Source: Acidimicrobiia bacterium (GTDB taxonomy: Bacteria; Actinomycetota; Acidimicrobiia; IMCC26256; JAMXLJ01). From it: a stretch of 64,000 nucleotides of DNA. The notes under the pieces were generated by a model. It had not been told where the DNA came from, did no database searches, and saw nothing but the letters and a program-made list of their open reading frames with translations. This document shows positions 1-7,429 of the stretch, piece after piece. The position numbers and the translations under genes are program-made. The stretch is from NCBI GenBank assembly GCA_035651955.1, contig DASRES010000016.1, positions 1 through 64,000 of the forward strand. Reading direction: 5' to 3'. Every line of letters starts with the position of its first letter. Position 1 is the first letter of the stretch.

Positions 1-994
1 CGACGGTCACGGCGACCGCGAGCACGATCACGTCGAGGTAGGACACCGCGTCGATGTCGGCGGTCTGGTCGCGCGAGATCGCAAGCGGGTGCGCGAGATG
101 GAACGTGCCGCCCTCGATCGTGACGTCGTAGTCGCCGCGCGGGAGATCGCGCACCACGCCGCCGTGCGAGTGCAGCGCGACCTCCGTCACCGAGCCGTCG
201 GGATGGCGGAGGTGCACGCGCGTTCCCGCGTGCGACCGCAGCAGCGCGTCGCGACCGACGAAGCGCACCGTGTACAACAGCAGGCGGACCGCGGGCCGGG
301 GGTCGATGCTCGGGACGACACGTTGCTGGCCGCTGTTCACGACGTTCGAGCCCGCAACGTCGACCTTCGTGACCGTGTACGTGACTGCTCTCGTCGTCGG
401 ACCGTCGGGCCCGCTCGTGATCTCCTGGCCGGGCAGCCAGACGGCGTCGCCGCCGTGTACGTCCACCGTCGCGCCCGACGTGTTGGCGAGCTCGACGGCG
501 CCGACGCGCGACGTGGGAACGGGGCTGCCGTGACGGTTCACGAAGCGGAGCTGCGTCAGGTAGTCCGTGCGGAACGTCGCGGTCTCGGTCATGACGCCGT
601 TCAGGTACGTCCCGGATCCCGACCAGCCCGTGAACACCGCGCGTGTGTTCGGCGACATGTCGACCGTCGGGCTCGCGACGACGAGGACCTGATTGCGGTT
701 CGCGGCGACCACGTCGCGCTCGCTCGACGCGATGAGCAACGCGGCCGTCCCCGTCTCGTCCGTCACGGTGAACGGCGTCGACGCGAACGTGAACGCCGCA
801 CCGACCACGGGCGGGACGGTGCGCACGACGAGCAAGCGCGTACCCTGCGGCAGTGCCGGGTTCAGGGTCGGGTGCGCGCGGTCCGGCTGCGGACGCGGCG
901 GTTGCGGTGCCGCGGTCGCGACGCGAGCCGCGGCGACGCAACCGAATGACCAGACGAGCAGTCCGCATGCGAGCGCGGACGCGCAGCGGCGCAT
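1..994 (-). CDS. Secreted or membrane-anchored protein of unknown function (3' end outside window)
   Basis: Reading the minus strand from the ATG at 994 gives about 331 codons with no stop before the window edge. The N-terminus is a signal peptide: two arginines, a hydrophobic stretch rich in Ala, Leu, Val and Trp, then AAA/ATAAPQ-type small residues near residue 29. The mature part is beta-rich and resembles an adhesin or invasin-like extracellular domain, and the last visible residues (SYLDVIVLAVAVTV) look like the start of a membrane helix. It begins 10 bp after the stop of the LPFTG protein, with GGAG just upstream of the ATG, so the two are co-transcribed. I do not recognise the family. 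Real coding is inferred from the signal peptide and the clean frame. Confidence 0.65.
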   Translation of the reverse strand, partial: MRRCASALACGLLVWSFGCVAAARVATAAPQPPRPQPDRAHPTLNPALPQGTRLLVVRTVPPVVGAAFTFASTPFTVTDETGTAALLIASSERDVVAANRNQVLVVASPTVDMSPNTRAVFTGWSGSGTYLNGVMTETATFRTDYLTQLRFVNRHGSPVPTSRVGAVELANTSGATVDVHGGDAVWLPGQEITSGPDGPTTRAVTYTVTKVDVAGSNVVNSGQQRVVPSIDPRPAVRLLLYTVRFVGRDALLRSHAGTRVHLRHPDGSVTEVALHSHGGVVRDLPRGDYDVTIEGGTFHLAHPLAISRDQTADIDAVSYLDVIVLAVAVTV

Positions 995-1004
995 CGTTGC
1001 TCCG

Positions 1005-2450
1005 TCACGCGCCGCCGATGCCGCGCGGCCGCGCGCGCCGGCGGTGCAACGCGAGACCGAGCGCGAGCGCGCAGATCCCGATGACGAGCACGGCGGCGGC
1101 GTCGACACCGGTGAAGGGCAGGCCGAACACGTCGAACAGTGCCGCTCCCCCGCTCGGGTGCGCGCTGCTGGTGGCCTGCGCGCGTGCCGCGGGTGTCGCG
1201 GGCACGCAGAGCGTGGCGCCGTCGGGTCCGACCGCGGCGACCCCGCTCGCGCAGCCCGGTGCCACCCGGAATCGCTCGGGCGCGCCGGGCGCGGCCAGAG
1301 GCGTCGGGGCGCCGGGCGCGGCCACCGCCGCGGCCGTCACGTCGCGCGGGCCGACCGCCCCGCCCGAGACCGGATCGGCCGCCACGCTCGCGGACCGGCG
1401 GGTACTCGACGGCGCGAGCGCGGCCGCTGCGGGGTCGACTGCGGGCGGGTCGAGCACGCCGAAGAACCCCGGCACCGTCACGGACTGCGACCGCACCACC
1501 GGCGCTGCGGGCGCCGCGACCCGGACCGACGGCGACACGACGGACGGCGTCGTGATCGACGGTGTCGACACGGACGGCACGTTCACCGACGGCGTCGTCA
1601 CCGGCGGCAACGAGAACGCAGGGATCGCCGGGATGGACGGCAGCACGGAGATCGGGTCGACGGACACCGGTGGCGCGGTGACGCGCGGTGTGGACACCGA
1701 CGGCACGCGCACCGTCGGCACCGGGACCGATGGGACCGTGACCGAGGGGGCCGGCAGCGACGGCGCGCTCACCGGCGGAGGCGGCAGCGGGATCGAGGGC
1801 AACGACAGCGTCGGTGCCGTGACGGACGGTGCCGTGACAGCCGGCGCCGTGACCGTCGGTGCCGTGACCGTCGGCGGCGGCAGCGACGGAACCGACACGG
1901 ACGGCGCCCTCACCTGCGGCACGGACGCACCCGCGACGGTGACGTTCGTCGCGAGCTTCGGGACGGTCACGGGCGGTGTCGTCACGGGCGGCGTCGTGAC
2001 CGTCGGCGTCGTCACGGGCGGCGTCGTGACCGTGGGCGTCGTGACCGTCGGCGTGGTGATGCTCGGTGTCGCGAGCTTCGGCACGTTCACGGGGGGCGTC
2101 GTCACGGAGGGCGTCGTCACCGGCGGCGTGGTGACGTGCGGCGTGCTCACTGCGGCCGCGACCTTCGACGTGGTCGCCGGCGGGGTCGTGACCGGCGGCG
2201 TCGTGACGGGTACGCGCACGGTCGCGCTCGTGACCGACTTCGTCGCGGCCGTGACGGTGTGCGTGACGCCCGTTGCCGGACTCGATGCCGACGTCGCGCC
2301 GGCCGGTGCCGCCGGGACCGATGCGGAGCCGGCGGCGATCGGCACCACGAACGCCAGGCCGACGACGGCGACCGAGGCGCATGCGAGCGCACCGGTCGTG
2401 CGGAGGAGCGCGGACCTCACCCGGGCCCGCGCCACCGGGAACCTGCCCAT
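1005..2450 (-). CDS. Cell-wall-anchored Pro/Thr-repeat surface protein with LPFTG sorting signal
   Basis: This 481-residue protein starts at the ATG at 2450, which follows a run of six G that can serve as ribosome binding site; the open frame continues upstream but without secretion features. Residues 1-45 form a signal peptide with several arginines and a hydrophobic core ending in an Ala-rich region. Roughly residues 75-300 are short imperfect repeats of the type VTTPP, VTTPT and VSVPS, typical of an extended stalk. A small Cys-containing C-terminal segment precedes LPFTG at residues 444-448, then a hydrophobic helix and an Arg-rich tail (HRRRARPR), the classical sortase signal. A class E sortase is encoded at 47483. 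The opposite strand also lacks stops here, but only the minus frame has signal peptide and sorting signal. Confidence 0.82.
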   Translation of the reverse strand: MGRFPVARARVRSALLRTTGALACASVAVVGLAFVVPIAAGSASVPAAPAGATSASSPATGVTHTVTAATKSVTSATVRVPVTTPPVTTPPATTSKVAAAVSTPHVTTPPVTTPSVTTPPVNVPKLATPSITTPTVTTPTVTTPPVTTPTVTTPPVTTPPVTVPKLATNVTVAGASVPQVRAPSVSVPSLPPPTVTAPTVTAPAVTAPSVTAPTLSLPSIPLPPPPVSAPSLPAPSVTVPSVPVPTVRVPSVSTPRVTAPPVSVDPISVLPSIPAIPAFSLPPVTTPSVNVPSVSTPSITTPSVVSPSVRVAAPAAPVVRSQSVTVPGFFGVLDPPAVDPAAAALAPSSTRRSASVAADPVSGGAVGPRDVTAAAVAAPGAPTPLAAPGAPERFRVAPGCASGVAAVGPDGATLCVPATPAARAQATSSAHPSGGAALFDVFGLPFTGVDAAAVLVIGICALALGLALHRRRARPRGIGGA

Positions 2451-2537
2451 GGGACCCCCCGTGACGAATCGCGCGTTGCGGCCCACGTACCCGCATTCGG
2501 TGGTCGGGCTAACCAACTCGCCCTCCGAGCGTGTCAG

Positions 2538-2549
2538 CATGACGTCATG
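2538..2549. promoter_or_regulatory. 12-bp perfect palindrome over the AraC-type start codon
   Basis: CATGACGTCATG is a perfect palindrome, and its last three bases are the ATG of the AraC-family gene. TGTCA/TGACA lies just outside as a second symmetric pair. It sits in the 96-bp divergent gap between the LPFTG protein and the regulator. A role as an autoregulatory site is inference; AraC proteins more often bind direct repeats. Confidence 0.35.
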
Positions 2550-3290
2550 ACAGCGACGTATCGGGAGCGGCCGCCCGTCGCCGGTCTCGCCCCCGCAGTC
2601 GCGTGCGTGTGGACCCAGCACGTCGGCGCGACGTCCGCGCCCTACGAGCACCGTGTCGTCCCGGACGCCTGCGTCGACGTCCTCTGGCGTGACGGCCGAC
2701 TCGAGCTCGCGGGCCCCGACACGGGCCCCGTGCTCACGCCGTTGTCGCCGCAGTCCTCGATCGTCGGGATCAGGTTCCGGCCCGGCCACGCGCGCCGGTT
2801 CCTGGGCGTGCCCGTGTCCGAGCTCACCGACGCGCGCCTGTCGCTCGACGACGTCCTGGGCGACGACGCGCGCGATCTCGCCGATCGGCTCGCCGACGCC
2901 CGCACGGCCGACGACGGCGAACGCCTCCTCGAAGCGGCGATGCTCGAGCGCGTCCCGACCGCGCCAGACGCCGACGACGTCGTGGAGCCGCTCGTCGCGA
3001 TGCTCGCCACGGGCCGCTCGTCCGTGCACGACGCAGCGCGGACACTCGCGTTCAGCGAGCGGCAGCTCCACCGGCGCTGCGTCGCGGCGTTCGGCTACGG
3101 CCCCAAGACGCTCGACCGCGTGCTCCGCTTCCAGCGCTTCCTGCGCGCCGCGCGCGCCACGGACGCGTCGTTCGCACGTCTTGCCGCGGCGTCCGGCTAC
3201 AGCGACGAGGCGCACCTCGCGCACGAGTGCCGCGCCCTCGGCGGCACGCGACCGAGCGAGCTCGCCGGCCGCGTCGTCCCCGGCAGCTGA
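2547..3290 (+). CDS. AraC-family transcriptional regulator with DUF6597-like N-terminal domain
   Basis: The protein has 247 residues from the ATG at 2547. The N-terminal half (P-VA-VW...-VVPDACVDVLW..-GP.T-P, then a GIRFRPG motif around residue 75) matches the ligand-binding-like domain found in many AraC regulators from Actinobacteria. The C-terminal third has the double helix-turn-helix: FSERQLHRRC for the first and FARLAAASGYSDEAHLAHE for the second, ending with a G-RPSEL motif. It is transcribed divergently from the LPFTG protein. The ligand is unknown. The long open frame upstream of 2547 in the same phase is antisense to the repeat protein and is not used. Confidence 0.85.
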   Translation: MTATYRERPPVAGLAPAVACVWTQHVGATSAPYEHRVVPDACVDVLWRDGRLELAGPDTGPVLTPLSPQSSIVGIRFRPGHARRFLGVPVSELTDARLSLDDVLGDDARDLADRLADARTADDGERLLEAAMLERVPTAPDADDVVEPLVAMLATGRSSVHDAARTLAFSERQLHRRCVAAFGYGPKTLDRVLRFQRFLRAARATDASFARLAAASGYSDEAHLAHECRALGGTRPSELAGRVVPGS

Positions 3291-3308
3291 CCGCTCCTGC
3301 TCGCGTCC

Positions 3309-3743
3309 TCACTCCGGCCAGATCAGCCCGCCGCGCTCGTCGAACGACATGCCGGGCGCCCAGACGATCTCCCACACGTTGTCCTCCGGGTCCGCGAAGT
3401 AGCCGGAGTAGCCGCCGAAGTCGCGATCGACCGGACGCGCGAGCACCCGGCCGCCCGCACGCTCGACGTCCGCGATCGCGGCGTCGACCATCTCCCGGCG
3501 TTCGACGACGACCGCGAGCGTGAAGCCGCGGAAGTTGCCGTCGGGCTCGGCCACGGGGAGGTTCGCCTCGCCCGCGAGCAGGTGCAACGGGAACATCGTC
3601 AGCGAGCCGCCGCCGACCTCGAAGCGGACGAACTCGTCGTCGTCCGAGCGGCTCTTCCAGCCGAGCCGCTCGTAGAACGACCGCATCGTCGCCAGGTCAC
3701 GGTAGCCGAGCGTCACGACGCTCATGCGTGCGGGAACCGTCAT
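3309..3743 (-). CDS. VOC (glyoxalase/bleomycin-resistance-like) family protein
   Basis: This is a 144-residue single-module VOC protein, begun at the ATG at 3743 because GGAG lies at good spacing; the open frame extends 15 residues further upstream without a ribosome site. It begins with a beta strand and the RDLATMRSFYERLGW segment, and has the late DPEDNVWEIVWAPG motif that carries a metal-ligand Glu in the fold. FGGYSGYFADPEDN resembles the subfamily annotated as glyoxalase or extradiol-dioxygenase-like. The substrate cannot be told. It converges on the AraC gene with 18 bp between the stops. Confidence 0.85.
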   Translation of the reverse strand: MTVPARMSVVTLGYRDLATMRSFYERLGWKSRSDDDEFVRFEVGGGSLTMFPLHLLAGEANLPVAEPDGNFRGFTLAVVVERREMVDAAIADVERAGGRVLARPVDRDFGGYSGYFADPEDNVWEIVWAPGMSFDERGGLIWPE

Positions 3744-3832
3744 CGCGTTCTCCTCTCTCGCTGCAACAGTCACGCTCTCGAGGGGCACGCTAGGGACCAG
3801 CGGTGCGGCTCGCCTTGGAGGAATCGGACACC

Positions 3833-5269
3833 ATGAGCTCGAACAGCATGAGCATCGAGAAGCTGCCGATCGCCGGTGAGCGGGTCACGACCGACGACAC
3901 GATCGCGGTCATCGCGCCGTACGACGGCCGAGAGCTCGGCCGGGTCCCGAAGTGCGGACCCGCCGAGGTCGACCGCGCGGTGCGCGCCGCGCGCGACGCG
4001 ATGTCGCACGGCGCGCTCCCGCCGTGGCGACGCGCCGAGACCCTCGACATCGCGGCGCGGCTGCTCACCGAGCGCAACGAGGACTTCGCGCGCACGATCG
4101 CGCTCGAAGCGGCCAAGCCCATCAAGACGGCGCGCATCGAAGCGGAGCGCGCCGTCGCGACGTTCACGTTCGCAGCGGCCGAGGCGCGGGTGCTCGCGGG
4201 CGACATGGTGCCGCTCGACGCGAGCGCGGTCGGCGAGGGGAAGCTCGGGTTCACGCTCCGGCTGCCGATCGGCGTCGTCGGGGCGATCTCGCCGTTCAAC
4301 TTCCCGCTCAACCTCGTCGCGCACAAGCTCGCGCCCGCGATCGCAGCGGGCTGTCCGGTCGTGTTGAAGCCGGCGTCACAGACGCCGCTGTCCGCGATCA
4401 AGCTCGCCGAGCTCCTCCTCGACGAGTGCGGCCTGCCCGGCGACCAGCTCAGCGTGGTGACGGGCGGAGGCGGCAGCGTCGGCAACGCGCTCGTCGAGCA
4501 CGACGGCGTGGCGCTCATCACGTTCACCGGCTCACCCGAGGTCGGCTGGGGCATCAAGGAGCGCGCGCCGCGCAAGAAGGTCGGCCTCGAGCTGGGCAAC
4601 AACGCGCCCGTCATCGTCGAGCCGGGGTCCGACTACGAGACGGCCGCGCGCAAGGTCTCGGTCGCGGGGTTCTCGCACGCGGGACAGTCGTGCATCTCGA
4701 CCCAGCGCATCTTCGTGCACCGCTCCGTCGCGGACGACTTCCTCGGCGCGCTCGTCCCGCTCGTGCAGGCGCTGCGCGTCGGCGACCCGCTCGACGAGCA
4801 GACGGACGTGTCCGCGTTGATCACGACGGGCGACCGCGACCGTGTGAAGTCGTGGATCGACGACGCCGTGGCCGGCGGCGCCTCCGTGCTCGCGGGCGGT
4901 GACGTGCGCGACGGCATGCTCGAGCCGACCGTGCTCGTCGACGTCACGCCCGAGATGAAGGTGTGCTCGCACGAGGTGTTCGGCCCGGTCGTCGGTGTCG
5001 CGAGGTACGACGACGTCGGCGACGCGATCCGTCTCGCGAACGACACCCGCTACGGCTTGCAGGCCGCGATCTACACGCCGGATCTCGAGACGGCGTTGCG
5101 CGCGGCACACGAGCTCGACTTCGGCGCTGTCCTGGTCAACGAGGTTCCCACGTGGCGCACGGACCAGATGCCGTACGGCGGTGTGCGCGACAGTGGCAAC
5201 ACGCGCGAGGGTCCGCGCTACGCGATACGCGAGATGACGGAGGAACGACTCGTCGTGATCCAGCCGTGA
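3833..5269 (+). CDS. NAD(P)-dependent aldehyde dehydrogenase
   Basis: The 478-residue protein starts at the ATG at 3833, ten bases after GGAGGA; a GTG 30 bases upstream is in frame but has no ribosome site. The ALDH superfamily landmarks are present in order: the ISPFNFPLNLVAHKLAPA segment, PASQTP and FTGSPEVGWG of the cofactor fold, ELGNNAP with the catalytic Glu, GQSCIS with the nucleophilic Cys, EVFGPVVGV, and the C-terminal NEVPTWRTDQMPYGG-DSGNTREG stretch. The last motif is typical of succinate-semialdehyde or lactaldehyde-type enzymes of the broader group. The true substrate is open. It stands alone between a divergent VOC gene and a hemolysin III gene. Confidence 0.93.
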   Translation: MSSNSMSIEKLPIAGERVTTDDTIAVIAPYDGRELGRVPKCGPAEVDRAVRAARDAMSHGALPPWRRAETLDIAARLLTERNEDFARTIALEAAKPIKTARIEAERAVATFTFAAAEARVLAGDMVPLDASAVGEGKLGFTLRLPIGVVGAISPFNFPLNLVAHKLAPAIAAGCPVVLKPASQTPLSAIKLAELLLDECGLPGDQLSVVTGGGGSVGNALVEHDGVALITFTGSPEVGWGIKERAPRKKVGLELGNNAPVIVEPGSDYETAARKVSVAGFSHAGQSCISTQRIFVHRSVADDFLGALVPLVQALRVGDPLDEQTDVSALITTGDRDRVKSWIDDAVAGGASVLAGGDVRDGMLEPTVLVDVTPEMKVCSHEVFGPVVGVARYDDVGDAIRLANDTRYGLQAAIYTPDLETALRAAHELDFGAVLVNEVPTWRTDQMPYGGVRDSGNTREGPRYAIREMTEERLVVIQP

Positions 5270-5425
5270 GCGAGCGAGCCGAGAGGCGAGCGGAAGCACG
5301 GAGCGACGAGCGTCCGCGAGGCGGGTATCCCGCCGAGCAGCGAGTGCGACCATGAGCAGGGCCCGAGCGGCCCGGCCCGAAGGGCCGAGAGCGGAGGACG
5401 TGAGCGATTCACGCATGAGCGCATC
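5270..5425. other. Intergenic GAGCGAGC-rich spacer with two perfect hairpins
   Basis: This gap is full of GAGCGAGC-like direct repeats and holds two short perfect stem-loops: GGCGGG-TAT-CCCGCC at 5320-5334 and CGGCCC-GAA-GGGCCG at 5373-5387. Neither has a T-run. They may act as transcription stops or RNA-stabilising stems after the aldehyde dehydrogenase, but no function is proven. Similar GAGCGGAGC wording appears at the end of the small membrane gene near 53260 and ahead of ccmB near 46700. Confidence 0.4.
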
Positions 5426-6070
5426 GTGAGGGAGCCCGAGATCCTGCAGCCGCTCCTGCGCGGGCGGCTGCACCAGATCGCGTGCCTCGTGTCGATCCCG
5501 GCGGGGGTCGCGCTCGTCACGTTGAGCCGCGGCGTGGCCGCGCACGTCGGCGCGGCGATCTTCGCCGCCAGCCTCACGCTGCTGTTCGGCACGAGCGCCG
5601 CATACCACTGCGGCAAGTGGACGCCGCGGGCGCGCCGCGTCATGCAGCGGCTCGACCACTCGATGATCTACGTGCTCATCGCCGGGACGTACACGCCGTT
5701 CACGCTGCTCGCGCTGCGGCCGGCGTGGGGCGTCACCCTGCTCGCGATCGTGTGGACCGGCGCCGTCGTCGGCGTGCTGCTCACGGTGCTCGCGTCGCCG
5801 CGTCTGCGGTGGGTCGGCATGGGGCTGTACGTGATCCTCGGCTGGCTCGTGATCGTGGCGGCACCGCAACTGATGCGCGACCTCACGCACGTCGAGCTCG
5901 GGCTGCTTGCGGGCGGCGGCGTCCTCTACACGGCGGGGCTCGCGGTGCTCGTCAGAAACCGCCCGAACCCGCGGCCGCGTGTCTTCGGCTACCACGAATT
6001 GTGGCACGCGATGGGCATCGTCGCCGCCGTGTGCCACTACGCCGTCATCCTCCTGCTCGTGCGCGCGTGA
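5426..6070 (+). CDS. Hemolysin III / PAQR-family integral membrane protein
   Basis: The 214-residue protein begins at the GTG at 5426; the nearby ATG at 5415 runs into a stop. It has about seven hydrophobic segments and the family's conserved polar residues: SAAYHCGKW, RRVMQRLDHSMIYVLIAGTYTPF near residue 80, and the C-terminal GYHELWHAMGIVAAVCHY. The His, Asp and Ser positions form the metal site of the PAQR/hemolysin III fold. Bacterial members are poorly defined physiologically and linked to membrane homeostasis; haemolytic activity should not be assumed. It is followed 18 bp later by an SDR gene on the same strand. Confidence 0.9.
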   Translation: MREPEILQPLLRGRLHQIACLVSIPAGVALVTLSRGVAAHVGAAIFAASLTLLFGTSAAYHCGKWTPRARRVMQRLDHSMIYVLIAGTYTPFTLLALRPAWGVTLLAIVWTGAVVGVLLTVLASPRLRWVGMGLYVILGWLVIVAAPQLMRDLTHVELGLLAGGGVLYTAGLAVLVRNRPNPRPRVFGYHELWHAMGIVAAVCHYAVILLLVRA

Positions 6071-6088
6071 GCGCGTAAGGTCCGGCCC

Positions 6089-6898
6089 ATGGGGCTCTTC
6101 GACGGGAAGGTCGCGCTGGTCACCGGCGGCGCGTCGGGCATCGGCAGGGCGACGGTCGAGCGGCTGACGGCCGACGGCGCGCGCGTCTGCGTCGTCGACG
6201 TCGACGCGCCCGGCGGCGAGCGCGTCGCGAAGGAGCACGGCGGCACGTTCGTGCGCGCCGATGCCGCCGACGCGAGCGACGTCGACGGCGCGTTCGCGCG
6301 GTGTGTCGACGAGCTCGGCGGCGTCGACATCGCGTTCCTCAACGCGGGCATCGCGATCGGTGTCGGAGACGTGACCGAGCTCACCGACGACGTCTATCGG
6401 CGCATCATGCGGATCAACGTCGACGGCGTCGTGTTCGGGACGCGTGCCGCGGTCCGCGTCATGAGGGAGCGAGGCGGTGGCGCGATCGTCGCGACGTCGT
6501 CGCTCGCAGGGCTCATCCCGTTCCCGCCGGACCCCGTGTACGACGCGACGAAGCACGCAGTCGTCGGGTTCGTGCGCAGCGTCGCGCCCACGCTCCAGCC
6601 GCTCGGCATCACGGCCAACACCGTCAACCCCGGCATGACGGACACGAACATCATCGGAGAGGAGACGAAGCAGCTCTTCGCGCAGGTCCACTTCCCGCTG
6701 ATGCCGCCGTCGCAGATCGCCGACGCGGTCGCGCGGATCATCGAGGGCGGGCGGACCGGTGAGTGCTGGGTGTGCCAGCCCGGCCGCGACCCGGAGCCGT
6801 ACCGGTTCCACGACGTCCCCGGCCCGCGTTCGGGCGCCGAGGGGCGGGTGCCGCCGGGTCTGCGTGGTAGTCGCGCGCCCTATCGTGGTGAGGAGTGA
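6089..6898 (+). CDS. Short-chain dehydrogenase/reductase
   Basis: This 269-residue classical SDR has TGGASGIG for nucleotide binding near residue 14, NAG near residue 87, catalytic Ser in ATSSLAG and the YxxxK pair in VYDATKHAV around residues 151-155. An Asp after the second strand (VVDVD) suggests preference for NAD(H). The C-terminal tail of about 40 residues (from CQPGRDPEPYRFHDVPGPR) is longer than usual. Its stop overlaps or abuts the start of the Bpa gene, so the two are probably translated from one message. Substrate unknown. Confidence 0.9.
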   Translation: MGLFDGKVALVTGGASGIGRATVERLTADGARVCVVDVDAPGGERVAKEHGGTFVRADAADASDVDGAFARCVDELGGVDIAFLNAGIAIGVGDVTELTDDVYRRIMRINVDGVVFGTRAAVRVMRERGGGAIVATSSLAGLIPFPPDPVYDATKHAVVGFVRSVAPTLQPLGITANTVNPGMTDTNIIGEETKQLFAQVHFPLMPPSQIADAVARIIEGGRTGECWVCQPGRDPEPYRFHDVPGPRSGAEGRVPPGLRGSRAPYRGEE

Positions 6899-6903
6899 GT
6901 GAC

Positions 6904-7416
6904 GTGACGAACATCGACGGCCAGACCCAGACCGGCCCGGCCCGCGGGGCGAGCCCGCTGCAGCCGGAAGTCGTGGACGGCGACGACGAGCGCGCGGACG
7001 GCGCGGACGTGAACGAGCAGGTGACGCGGCCGACGAAGCTGATCCGCATCGCGTCGATGGTGCGCAACATGCTCGACGAGGTCCGTCGCGCGCCGCTCGA
7101 CGACGCCGGCCGACGGATGCTGCGCGAGATCCACGACCGCTCGCTGACCGAGCTCGAGGAGATCCTCTCCCCCGACCTGCGCAGCGAGCTCGCGGAGGTC
7201 ACGTTCCCGTTCACCTCGGACGCGCCGAGCGAGTCCGAGCTGCGGATCGCGCAGGCTCAGCTCGTCGGGTGGCTCGAGGGCCTGTTCCACGGGATCCAGG
7301 CGACGCTGTTCACCCAGCAGCTCGCCGCGCAGGGTCAGCTCGACCAGATGCGCCAGCGCCAGATGATCGAGGCCGGCGGCGCTCCGCAGCGTCCCGGACC
7401 GGGCGCGTACCTGTGA
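6904..7416 (+). CDS. bpa: Bacterial proteasome activator Bpa (DUF2587)
   Basis: The 170-residue protein resembles mycobacterial Bpa (Rv3780) over its helical core: RPTKLIRIASMVRNMLDEV, the RRAPLDDAGRRMLREIH helix and the near-invariant ELRIAQAQLVGWLEGLFHGI segment. Bpa forms a ring that docks on the 20S proteasome through a C-terminal GQYL motif and feeds it unfolded proteins without ATP. Here the C-terminus is GAYL, keeping the terminal Tyr-Leu. I prefer the GTG at 6904, eight bases after AGGAG; the GTG at 6895, overlapping the SDR stop, adds three residues and is possible. No proteasome subunit genes lie in this window. Confidence 0.92.
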   Translation: MTNIDGQTQTGPARGASPLQPEVVDGDDERADGADVNEQVTRPTKLIRIASMVRNMLDEVRRAPLDDAGRRMLREIHDRSLTELEEILSPDLRSELAEVTFPFTSDAPSESELRIAQAQLVGWLEGLFHGIQATLFTQQLAAQGQLDQMRQRQMIEAGGAPQRPGPGAYL

Positions 7417-7429
7417 GACGCGGGGAGAC

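Noticed and set aside
1560-2220. Regular short repeats that could be mistaken for a CRISPR array
   Set aside because: Units are short, in phase with codons and not separated by unique spacers of constant length. They encode VTTPP-like peptide repeats.
853-2550. Long plus-strand open frame over the Pro/Thr-repeat gene
   Set aside because: It is the mirror of GTC/GAC-type codons of the repeats, has no signal peptide or known domain, and the minus frame has a signal peptide and LPFTG signal.
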